From Candidatus Microbacterium colombiense (GTDB lineage Bacteria; Actinomycetota; Actinomycetes; Actinomycetales; Microbacteriaceae), in contig CP119308.1 in the NCBI GenBank assembly GCA_029203165.1, forward strand, positions 372,001 to 436,000: 64,000 bases of DNA. The letters run 5' to 3'. Both the position numbers and the translations under genes were made by a program. How positions within the stretch are numbered: the first letter of the stretch is position 1; each line of letters starts with the position of its first letter. The notes under the pieces are model-generated. The model was not told the DNA's origin. It saw nothing but the letters and a program-made list of their open reading frames with translations, and did not search any database. Shown in pieces: positions 42,112 to 49,144 of the stretch.

Positions 42112-42397
42112 AGATTCGAAATCGTGGTCTGGATAGGCCCACAACTCGCGGATTCGGGGGAGACGGGCGACGGAGGTGCCTCCGTGCTGTTCGCCCTGTC
42201 TCCTCCCGAAACCTGCGATCCTTGCGGATCAGTTCCCCGACCTTCGCCGACCCCGCCGTCTGGAACAAGATTCCATGGCGGGCTCGGGCTTCCTCCCCTA
42301 TGGTGAAGGTGCATGCACAAGGGGATCAGATCGTCACCGTCATCCCCAGAAGACGGGCAGCCTTCCCCAGAGGCTTGACGATCCGTGCATGCGATTG
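42112..42397. other. Non-coding stretch upstream of the hairpin cluster
   Basis: About 290 bp between the GntR start and the first strong hairpin. No convincing gene was seen; short frames here lack ribosome-binding sites. It presumably carries the GntR promoter. Confidence 0.5.
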
Positions 42398-42443
42398 GGC
42401 CCTCTCGAGTAGTTCAGTCCCCAATGGACTATTCGAGGGGGCC
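42398..42443. other. Long near-perfect hairpin (19 bp)
   Basis: From GGCCCTCTCGAGTAGTTCA (42398-42416) to TGGACTATTCGAGGGGGCC (42425-42443) the two arms pair over 19 positions including three G-T wobbles, with an 8-nt loop. The stem is unusually long for this genome and is not followed by a T-tract. It could be a transcription stop, a regulatory RNA structure, or a protein-binding dyad. Confidence 0.7.
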
Positions 42444-42474
42444 GCTGTCGACCATCTTCGCATCATTTTTCGAT

Positions 42475-42520
42475 TTTGTCCCCCATTTGGGGGACAAAGA
42501 TTGAAAAGAGGGTCTATGCT
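42475..42520 (+). promoter_or_regulatory. Palindrome overlapping a candidate promoter
   Basis: TTTGTCCCCC (42475-42484) and GGGGGACAAA (42489-42498) form a perfect 10-bp inverted repeat with an ATTT centre. The right arm contains GGGACA (42491-42496), a possible -35, 18 bp from a good -10 TATGCT (42515-42520). A regulator bound to the dyad would block this promoter. It would transcribe the C-loop hairpin below and perhaps cspA. Confidence 0.5.
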
Positions 42521-42526
42521 GGAATC

Positions 42527-42591
42527 TGACGCACCCTCCGGTCGTCTTCGGCCCTCATCGCTCCCCCCGCGGTGAGGGCCACACCATTTTC
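42527..42591 (+). ncRNA. Candidate small RNA with C-rich loops (6C-like)
   Basis: Starting at the predicted start site of the TATGCT promoter, about 65 nt contain a weak hairpin (GACG / CGTC around a CACCCTCCGG loop) and a strong one. The strong hairpin is GGCCCTCA (42550-42557) with TGAGGGCC (42573-42580), loop holding CCCCCC, followed by ATTTT. Paired stems with six-C loops define the actinobacterial 6C RNA. Only one loop here meets that definition, so the call is tentative. The alternative is a structured cspA leader. Confidence 0.38.
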
Positions 42592-42775
42592 CGGGCGCCT
42601 TCGGAGCGTCCGAGGCTGGGCTCCGGTCCGCCCGGGCGTGTCGCGCCGATTCCGCTCATGCAACATTTGGGTTACCTTCTGTCACCTGCTCTTCCCCTCA
42701 GCGCCTCCTCCACTAGCGTTAGCGATGTCGGGGCATCCCTGCGTCGGCTTCTTCACCCAGCAGAACAGGCAGTAC

Positions 42776-42982
42776 ATGAGCACCCAGGGCACGGTTAAGT
42801 GGTTCAACTCGGAGAAGGGCTTCGGCTTCATCTCCCCCGACGACGGCGGCGCTGACGTTTTCGCGCACTACTCCGCCATCGAGTCATCCGGCTACCGGTC
42901 TCTTGAAGAGAACCAGCGAGTCGAGTTCGACGTGGCGCAGGGCCCCAAGGGCCTGCAGGCTGAGAACATCCGCGCTCTCTGA
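42776..42982 (+). CDS. cspA: Cold-shock protein (CspA family)
   Basis: A 68-residue cold-shock domain protein. It has RNP1 SEKGFGFISPD and RNP2 DVFAHYSAIE, with the N-terminal GTVKWFN start of the fold, and binds single-stranded RNA/DNA. The ribosome-binding site before the ATG is weak (AGG). The gene is preceded by a long non-coding region with several hairpins, which fits the long temperature-sensitive leaders of csp mRNAs. It is followed by a strong terminator. Confidence 0.95.
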   Translation: MSTQGTVKWFNSEKGFGFISPDDGGADVFAHYSAIESSGYRSLEENQRVEFDVAQGPKGLQAENIRAL

Positions 42983-42992
42983 GCCGGACAAT

Positions 42993-43054
42993 GCACTGAA
43001 CTCCCCGACCGGGAGCCGCATCATCGCGGCGTCCGGCGGGGAGTTCTGTGCTTT
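42993..43054 (+). terminator. Rho-independent-type terminator of cspA
   Basis: GCACTGAACTCCCCG (42993-43007) and CGGGGAGTTCTGTGC (43037-43051) form a 15-bp stem with one T-T mismatch, 11 bp after the stop codon and followed by TTTC. Because the next gene is convergent, it can act in both directions. Confidence 0.8.
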
Positions 43055-43088
43055 CAGGCCTGGTTCGAGACGTGCGGCCGCGCGTCGG

Positions 43089-43754
43089 TCAGCGCAGGAG
43101 CAGGGCGCGTAGTTCGTCGACGGTGGATGCGCGGAACGCCGCATCGTCGCCTTCGTGCTGCTCGCTGAAGCCCCACTCGACGAAGATCACCGGCACGTCG
43201 TTGGCGTTGCCGCCCTCGACGTCGTGGTGACGATCTCCGATGAGCACGGGGCGCGAGACGTCGGCGCCGAGTGTCGTGAGCCGTCGCAGCGCCTCGGCCA
43301 CGATGTCGGTCTTCGACGCCAGCGTCGACTCGTCGGGGGTCGCGCCGACGGTCGTGAGGAAAGACGGACGCAGCCCGAAATGATCGATCAGCGCGTCGAC
43401 CTGATTCTCCGGCTTCGAGCTCGCGGTGGCCTGCGGCACCCCCGCAGCGTGCAGTTCTTCGATCAGCCCGGTCACCCCGGGGTAGGTCGCGACGTCGGTC
43501 GTGTACCCGTCGGCCTTGCCGAGCGTGCGGTAGAACGCGACCGCTTCGGCCGATTCGACGGGCGTCATGCCCGCCTGGTCCTGGAAGGACTGGAACATGG
43601 GCGGTCCGATCCAGTGGGTCAGCTCTTCCCGCGTCGGTGCCGGCTTCCCGAAGTGTGTCAGAGCGACGTTGAGCCGGCGGAGGATGCCCACCGAGGCGTC
43701 GACGATCGTGCCGTCGACGTCCCACAGCACGCAGGAGTAGGGGGAAGAGGCCAT
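43089..43754 (-). CDS. HAD-family hydrolase (phosphoglycolate-phosphatase-like)
   Basis: A 221-residue HAD phosphatase. Motif I is VLWDVDGTIVDASVG (nucleophile Asp and general-acid Asp), motif II Ser/Thr is in PQATASSKPENQ, the motif III Lys is in ESTLASKTDIVAEAL, and motif IV is VLIGDRHHDVEGGNAN. A helical cap lies between motifs I and II (about residues 15-80). Such proteins dephosphorylate small phosphate esters, commonly phosphoglycolate or nucleotides. Monocistronic, convergent with cspA. Confidence 0.87.
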   Translation of the reverse strand: MASSPYSCVLWDVDGTIVDASVGILRRLNVALTHFGKPAPTREELTHWIGPPMFQSFQDQAGMTPVESAEAVAFYRTLGKADGYTTDVATYPGVTGLIEELHAAGVPQATASSKPENQVDALIDHFGLRPSFLTTVGATPDESTLASKTDIVAEALRRLTTLGADVSRPVLIGDRHHDVEGGNANDVPVIFVEWGFSEQHEGDDAAFRASTVDELRALLLR

Positions 43755-43919
43755 GCCTCCAGCCTATGGGCACGGCGGACCGGTGATCTCTCCCTTCCGG
43801 GTGTGCTCCTGCACCGATGGGCGATCGAGCCGGTTGTCCCCCATCCCTGTCAGAGGCGACAACCCCCGCCTCGGGGGCATGACAGGCTCAGACCCTCGCG
43901 TGAGAATGGAGGGGTGTTC

Positions 43920-44258
43920 GTGTCGGTGGAAGTCATCACGATGCTCGCGTGCGCGGTGTCGATCATCGTCGGCCTCGTGAGCGCGTGCGGCTGGATCGTC
44001 AGCCGGATGGATGCGCGATTCGCGCAGATGGATGAGCGGTTCGAGCGGATGGACGCGCGGATCGACGAGAAGTTCGCGGCACTGGAGAGCAGACTCGACG
44101 CGAGGATCGATCGGGTCGAGGAGCGGATGGACCGGATCGAGGAGCGGATCGATCGGGTCGAGGAGCGGATCGGCGGCGTCGAGCACGAGCTGTCCGAGGT
44201 CAAGATCGCGATCGCGCGGCTGGAGGGCCCGACGCGACGGCTCATCCCGGTGCGATGA
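43920..44258 (+). CDS. Small membrane-anchored coiled-coil protein
   Basis: 112 residues from GTG 43920, 6 bp after GGAGGG; GTG 43914 and 43926 are in frame. One N-terminal helix (VITMLACAVSIIVGLVSACG) is followed by a near-continuous heptad coiled coil built from repeats such as MDARFAQMDERFERMDARID and VEERMDRIEERIDRVEERIG. The repeated R-x-D/E-E-R-I pattern shows recent internal duplication. It probably forms a parallel membrane-attached bundle. Role unknown. Confidence 0.7.
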   Translation: MSVEVITMLACAVSIIVGLVSACGWIVSRMDARFAQMDERFERMDARIDEKFAALESRLDARIDRVEERMDRIEERIDRVEERIGGVEHELSEVKIAIARLEGPTRRLIPVR

Positions 44259-44279
44259 CGGGGGCGTCTTGGCGGCGGG

Positions 44280-44975
44280 TCAGAAGAGACGCGGGATGCC
44301 GGACTCGATGCCCTTCATGTCGTCGTAGTCGAGCACCAGACAGCGGATGCCGCGGTCCTCGGCGAGCACGCGTGCCTGAGGCTTGATCTCCTGCGCGGCG
44401 AAGACGCCCTGCACGGGGGAGAGGTGCGGATCGCGGCCGAGAAGCTCGAGGTAACGGGTGAGCTGTTCGACGCCGTCGATGTCGCCGCGACGCTTGATCT
44501 CGACGGCGATCGCTGCACCGTCGGCGTCGCGCACGAGGAGGTCCACCGGGCCGATCGCGGTCGGGTACTCGCGGCGCACGAGCGTCGCGCCCTCGGAGAT
44601 CCGGTCGACCTGTTCGGCGAGGAGGCGCTGCAGGTCTGCCTCGACGCCGTCCTTCTGCAGTCCGGGGTCGATGCCGAGCTCGTGCGAGGAGTCGTGGATG
44701 ATCTCGTAGATCTGCACGCGCAGCGCATCGCCCGTCTTCTTGTGGGTGACGCGCCAGACCTCGACGACGCCGGCGCTCGCTTCTTCCTCGCCGGGCTCTT
44801 CGGGGGCGAGGGAGCAGGGCGGGCTCATCCAGTTCAGAGGCTTGTAGCTGCCGCCGTCCGAGTGCACGAGCAGACTCCCGTCCCCCTTGTGCACGAGCAG
44901 GCGCGTGGCAAGCGGGAGATGGGCATTGAGCCGACCGGTGTAGTCGACCGAGCATCGGGCGATGACGAGACGCAT
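44280..44975 (-). CDS. nucS: Mismatch-specific endonuclease NucS/EndoMS
   Basis: A 231-residue protein of the NucS family, the enzyme that replaces MutS/MutL mismatch repair in most actinobacteria. The N-terminal DNA-binding half contains RLVIARCSVDYTGRLNAHLP and GGSYKPLNWMSPPCSL. The C-terminal RecB-like nuclease has catalytic residues in GPVDLLVRDADG (Asp) and AAIAVEIKRRGDIDGVEQLT (Glu-x-Lys). The C-terminal GIPRLF fits the beta-clamp-binding tail of the family. Length is typical. Monocistronic. Confidence 0.95.
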   Translation of the reverse strand: MRLVIARCSVDYTGRLNAHLPLATRLLVHKGDGSLLVHSDGGSYKPLNWMSPPCSLAPEEPGEEEASAGVVEVWRVTHKKTGDALRVQIYEIIHDSSHELGIDPGLQKDGVEADLQRLLAEQVDRISEGATLVRREYPTAIGPVDLLVRDADGAAIAVEIKRRGDIDGVEQLTRYLELLGRDPHLSPVQGVFAAQEIKPQARVLAEDRGIRCLVLDYDDMKGIESGIPRLF

Positions 44976-45012
44976 CCGTCGAGCCTAACGGCATCCGGGG
45001 TGCGGCATGCGC

Positions 45013-46248
45013 TCAGTCCGCCGGGGCCGCTACGGGTGTCTTCTCGTCGGCGCGGAGCGGGCGGGCAGCGCCCGAGAACAGACCCGACGCCACGACGAGC
45101 GCGACGAGGATGAACAGCGTGTTGAGCAGGCCGATGTGCTCGCTGATGAATCCGAGCACCGGGGGTCCGCCGAGGAAGGCCACGTAGCCGATCGTCGCGG
45201 CGGCGCTCACGCGCGCGGCCGCCTTCGCGGGGTCGTCGGCCGCGGCGGACATCCCCAGCGGGAAACCGAGCGAGGCGCCGATGCCCCACAGTGCCGCGCC
45301 GACGAGCACCAGGGGAAGGTTCGGGGCGAGGATGAAGAGAAGGATTCCGGATGCCGCGGCCACCGCGAGGATCCGCAGCACGACGACGCGGCCGAAGCGG
45401 TCGACGAGGGGCCCGCCGAACAGTCGGACGACGGTCATGCCGACCGAGAACACGGCCAGCGCGACAGCGCCCGTTCCGGTGGTGAACCCGTGCCCCTGTT
45501 CGGTGCCCAGGGCGATCCAGTCGTTCGCGCCGCCCTCGGCGAACGCCATGCCGAGCATGACGACGCCCAACAGGTAGGTGCGCGGCTCGCGCCAGGCTTC
45601 GAGCGCGACGTGCATCCGCTCGCGCCAGTGCGGCTTCTCGGTCTCGGCGGGATCGAGCGCGGCCTCGCGCGACGGCACCTGGGTGAAGCACACCACTCCG
45701 AGCACCGCGATCAGTGCGCCCATGATCGCGGCGTGCGTGGCCACGGTCAGCGTGAGGTGTGCGGCGAGGGCGCCGATGCCGGCCCCGATGACCGTGCCGA
45801 AGCTGAAGAACGCATGGAACACCGGAAGGATCGTCTTGCCCATCTGCTGCTCGATCGCGGTCGCCTCGACGTTCATCATCACGTCGAGGCTGCCGTTGCC
45901 GAAGCCGAACAGCACCATGCCGGCGAGCACGACGGGGATCGAGGTGAAGACGGTCGCCCCGAGGCCCACGAGGGTGATGCCGATCGCGAAGAGCAGGATG
46001 GTGAGGAGCATGCCGCGCCGCGCACCGGTGCGCGCCATCACCGCGGGGCTCGTCGAGATGCCGATGATCGAAGCCGCGCCCATGCCCAGCAGGATCATCC
46101 CGACCTGTGCGTTGTCGAGACCGAGGTCGGCCTTGATGCTCGGTACGCGCGACGCCCAGGTGGCGATCGAGAGGCCGCTCGCGAAGAAGATCGCGAAGAT
46201 GGCGGCGCGCCAGCGCACGAACTGGGAGCGAGTGAGGACGGGTTCCAT
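45013..46248 (-). CDS. MFS transporter
   Basis: A 411-residue major facilitator with 12 hydrophobic helices. Landmarks are GLSIATWASRVPSIKADLGL, GNGSLDVMMNVEATAIEQQM and GGPLVDRFGRVVVLRIL. The DVMMNVEA motif is typical of the YbjJ-like group often linked to sugar or nucleoside transport regulators. It starts at 46248, divergent from a LacI gene with a perfect operator between them, so it is probably repressed by that regulator. Substrate unknown. Confidence 0.86.
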   Translation of the reverse strand: MEPVLTRSQFVRWRAAIFAIFFASGLSIATWASRVPSIKADLGLDNAQVGMILLGMGAASIIGISTSPAVMARTGARRGMLLTILLFAIGITLVGLGATVFTSIPVVLAGMVLFGFGNGSLDVMMNVEATAIEQQMGKTILPVFHAFFSFGTVIGAGIGALAAHLTLTVATHAAIMGALIAVLGVVCFTQVPSREAALDPAETEKPHWRERMHVALEAWREPRTYLLGVVMLGMAFAEGGANDWIALGTEQGHGFTTGTGAVALAVFSVGMTVVRLFGGPLVDRFGRVVVLRILAVAAASGILLFILAPNLPLVLVGAALWGIGASLGFPLGMSAAADDPAKAAARVSAAATIGYVAFLGGPPVLGFISEHIGLLNTLFILVALVVASGLFSGAARPLRADEKTPVAAPAD

Positions 46249-46261
46249 GTCGCACAGCTTA

Positions 46262-46275
46262 TCGAATCGATTCGA
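46262..46275. promoter_or_regulatory. LacI-type operator
   Basis: TCGAATCGATTCGA is a perfect 14-bp palindrome with the central CG typical of LacI-family operators. It is located in the 60-bp gap between the divergent MFS and LacI genes, 34 bp before the LacI start. Confidence 0.8.
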
Positions 46276-46308
46276 CTCCGGGTGACGAAAGAGAGCTATC
46301 CTCGAAGT

Positions 46309-47370
46309 ATGAGCAGTCATGAGACGCCCCGGCGCGCGACGATCGCTGATGTCGCACGCGAGGCGGGAGTGGCGACCTCGACGGCCTCCGTGGTCTTCAG
46401 CGGCAAGGCCAAGGTGGCCGCGGCCACCCGTGAACGCGTCCTCGCCGCGGCGGCCGAGCTCGGATACGCGGGTCCGGATCCCCGCGCGGCGTCGCTGCGT
46501 CGCGGTCGCAGCGGGATCGTCGCGGTCGTGCTGGAAGGTCATCTCCGCGCCGCGTTCCTCGATCCGGTGACGACGGCGATGATGGACGGCTTGACCGATG
46601 GCCTGGCCGAGCTCAGTGCCGGCATCCTGCTGATGCGTGATGAGCCGGGCGAAGACGGGTCCGCCCTGGCCAGCGCACCGGTCGACGCCTTCGTGCTGAT
46701 CGGATGCTCGGGACGCACGCGCGCCTCGCTGGAGGTCGTGCGCGGCCGTGGGCTCCCCGTCGTGGTGATCGAAGGCGACGCGGGCGACGGCATCCCGCGC
46801 ATCACCCTCGACAACACCGCCGCCGCCGCGGATGTCGCCCGGCATGTGCGGGATCTCGGGCATCGCGACGTCGCGCTCGTCACGCTGTCGCCGGATGCCG
46901 AGCGTCAGCGGGGGCTGCTGACCGACGAGCGTCTCGCGACCGCCACGGTCGACGTGACCATCGACCGCCTCGCCGGCATGCGCGAGATCTTCCCGGATGC
47001 GCCGGCCATCTCGGCCGCCGGCAGCCTGATCGACGAGGGGCTCATCGTCGGACGGATGCTGCTCGAAGATCCAGCGACACGTCCCACTGCCGTTCTCGCC
47101 CAGAGCGATCTGCTCGCGGTCGGCGTGATCCGGGCCGCCGAGGAGCTGGGGCTGCGGGTGCCGGAGGATGTCTCCGTGGCAGGCTTCGACGGCATCGCGG
47201 TCGACGGCCTCGGCGCGCAGACCCTCACCACGAGCGTGCAACCCGCGGTCGAGAAGGGGCGAGCGGCGGGCGAGCAGGTCGCCCGGATGCTGCGGGGCGA
47301 GCAGGGCATCACGCAGCACCTGACCTGCCGGTTCCGCGCCGGAGAGACGACGGCTCCGCCCCGTTCATGA
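46309..47370 (+). CDS. LacI-family transcriptional regulator
   Basis: A 353-residue LacI regulator starting at ATG 46309. The DNA-binding domain is RATIADVAREAGVATSTASVVFSG-type (helix-turn-helix, split here as ADVAREAGVATSTASVVF) and RERVLAAAAELGYAGPDP as hinge. The sensor domain ends with VSVAGFDGIAVDGLGAQTL and TTSVQPAVEKGRAAGEQ. It is divergent from an MFS transporter and has a perfect operator in the promoter region, so it likely controls the transporter and itself. Confidence 0.92.
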   Translation: MSSHETPRRATIADVAREAGVATSTASVVFSGKAKVAAATRERVLAAAAELGYAGPDPRAASLRRGRSGIVAVVLEGHLRAAFLDPVTTAMMDGLTDGLAELSAGILLMRDEPGEDGSALASAPVDAFVLIGCSGRTRASLEVVRGRGLPVVVIEGDAGDGIPRITLDNTAAAADVARHVRDLGHRDVALVTLSPDAERQRGLLTDERLATATVDVTIDRLAGMREIFPDAPAISAAGSLIDEGLIVGRMLLEDPATRPTAVLAQSDLLAVGVIRAAEELGLRVPEDVSVAGFDGIAVDGLGAQTLTTSVQPAVEKGRAAGEQVARMLRGEQGITQHLTCRFRAGETTAPPRS

Positions 47371-47392
47371 CGGGGTGACGCTGCGCCGGGTG

Positions 47393-47443
47393 GCTCAGCT
47401 CTGTGGCGGGCTCAGCTGTGTGGCGGGCTCAGCTGTGCGGCGG
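47393..47443. repeat. Three tandem 17-bp repeats spanning a stop codon
   Basis: GCTCAGCTGTGTGGCGG-type units occur at 47393-47409, 47410-47426 and 47427-47443 with one or two differences. The last unit contains the stop codon region of the minus-strand membrane protein (stop at 47429-47431). Each lost or gained unit would change the C-terminus of that protein. Confidence 0.88.
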
Positions 47444-48922
47444 GCCCAGTGGCAGGGGTCTCGAGCCGAAGTCGAGGATCCGGTAGCGCCCACAGTCGAT
47501 GACCCGATCGGGCTCGATCTCGAGCGGAAGCTGCCAGGTCACGGTCTGCGCATCCTCGATCAGGAACGACACTTCGCCGACGTCGAGATCGGTGCGGTTC
47601 ACCAACCAGGCGTATCCGTTCAGCTGGTGATCCACCTGTACGAGCTGGGCCGGATCATCGAGGTGCAGCTTGGGGAGCCGCACGGTCCAGAACTGGCCGG
47701 CGCCCGTGCGGCCGGAGGCGTCGACCCAGTCGGTCACGCAGGTGAGGTCGGCATCGGTTGCCTGAGCGGCGGAGGCAAGACGAGGGATGCTGACCAGGGA
47801 TCCGACCACCAGCACGACGGCTGCGGCCGCGACCACGAGGCGGGCCCGGATGATCGGGAGTGCACGCGGGGCCGCGACGAGCGCGAGCACCGGGGCGAAC
47901 GCGAGTGGTTGGAGGTAGCGGGCCGCGTGGGTGCCCAGCGCGATGGCGCCGAGGAGCACGAGCACCGGGATCACCCATGCGGCCAGGGCGGCGACGCGTT
48001 CGGACGGTTCCTGGACGCGGGTCGAGCGGATCACCGCGAGAACGAGCAGCGTCGCCGTGAGGAGCGTGCCGATGATGCCCAGAGGCGTCGACAGGCGGTC
48101 GCCGAGGAGTCCGGCGTAGTACCCGACGGACTCGACCCAGCGCTCGGGTTGGGCATAACCGGCCCCGGTGTTCGCGATCCATGCCGCGAACGGAATGCGT
48201 CCGACGAAGCCCAGTGCGGTGCCGCCGATCAGGACGGCGAGCGGCAGCAGCATCCGTCTTCGGGAGGCGGGGCGTCGTGCCAGGAACGCCAGGACGACCG
48301 CGAGCGGAACGGTCGCCCAGACCGCGAAGAGGGGGTTCGAGAGCGTCGCCGGCGTCGCCACCGCCGCCAAGGCGACGAGCAGGCCGATTCCGCGCTTCTC
48401 CCTCGCGACGAATCGGCGGATCAGTCCGACCGCGAGCACGACCGCGATCACCGTCGTGGAGTAGTAGGTGGTTGTGAGCAGCAGTGAGGCCAGCTCGAGG
48501 GCATCCCGCGAGGCGGAGGTCTCGGTCATCGCGAGCACCCCGAAGGCCGCCGTCGCGATCAGCGTCCACGCCACCGGCGCTGTGCCGCTGCGGCGTCTGC
48601 CCGCCGCCATCCGCAGCGCCGCGTAGAACAGGAGCAGGTTCACGACGGCGTTGGCAGCGAGCAGGCCGTTCACATCGAACGGCAGGAGCAGATCCAGGCC
48701 GGCGAACACGGCGGTCTCGGGCAGGAAGAGCACGCTCGACATCGCCCAATGCGAGGGGGAACCCGACAGCGTTGACTGCGCGAACATCGCCACGATGAGG
48801 GAGTCGCCGTCTCGGAACAGCAGCTCGGAGCGAGCGGATGCCGCGACCTGAGCGCTCACGATCAGGGCGAGAGCCAGGGCGGCGAGCCACCCGGTCAGCT
48901 CGCGCACCCACACCCGTGTCAT
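47429..48922 (-). CDS. Polytopic membrane protein, hypothetical
   Basis: A 497-residue protein with about 10-12 membrane helices in residues 10-400, then an extracytoplasmic C-terminal domain of about 90 residues (LTCVTDWVDASGRTGAGQFW, DVGEVSFLIEDAQTVTWQLP). Between helices 1 and 2 lies an extracellular loop beginning ARSELLFRDGDSLIVAMFA with acidic pair Asp-Gly-Asp. The layout resembles GT-C glycosyltransferases/mannosyltransferases, but the characteristic catalytic motif is not certain. Monocistronic. The C-terminus is encoded by tandem repeats. Confidence 0.6.
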   Translation of the reverse strand: MTRVWVRELTGWLAALALALIVSAQVAASARSELLFRDGDSLIVAMFAQSTLSGSPSHWAMSSVLFLPETAVFAGLDLLLPFDVNGLLAANAVVNLLLFYAALRMAAGRRRSGTAPVAWTLIATAAFGVLAMTETSASRDALELASLLLTTTYYSTTVIAVVLAVGLIRRFVAREKRGIGLLVALAAVATPATLSNPLFAVWATVPLAVVLAFLARRPASRRRMLLPLAVLIGGTALGFVGRIPFAAWIANTGAGYAQPERWVESVGYYAGLLGDRLSTPLGIIGTLLTATLLVLAVIRSTRVQEPSERVAALAAWVIPVLVLLGAIALGTHAARYLQPLAFAPVLALVAAPRALPIIRARLVVAAAAVVLVVGSLVSIPRLASAAQATDADLTCVTDWVDASGRTGAGQFWTVRLPKLHLDDPAQLVQVDHQLNGYAWLVNRTDLDVGEVSFLIEDAQTVTWQLPLEIEPDRVIDCGRYRILDFGSRPLPLGPPHS

Positions 48923-49144
48923 GCCCGCTACTCTGCCACGGCCCGCCGGGCCGAGATGCCGTCTGAATGATCTCTTTTCGCCGATTTCGATAGGCAGAAT
49001 GTTGCGTCAGGGCGGCGAAACGAGCCATTTCACCGCCTGCTGATCGAAGACCGCGCACCTCAACGCCTCAATCGCCCGGTAAACTAGGGGTGACCTGCCC
49101 GCCTGTGCCGCCTCCCGGCCGACGAGCCCCAAGGAGCCGCGTAT

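Noticed and set aside
43828..43890. GGTTGTC / GACAACC and CCCCGCC / GGGG pairs upstream of the coiled-coil gene
   Set aside because: Arms are short and imperfect; not enough to call an operator or terminator.
43155..43913. N-terminal extension of the coiled-coil protein over the HAD gene
   Set aside because: The extension is the antisense of the HAD hydrolase; GGAGGG before GTG 43920 sets the start.
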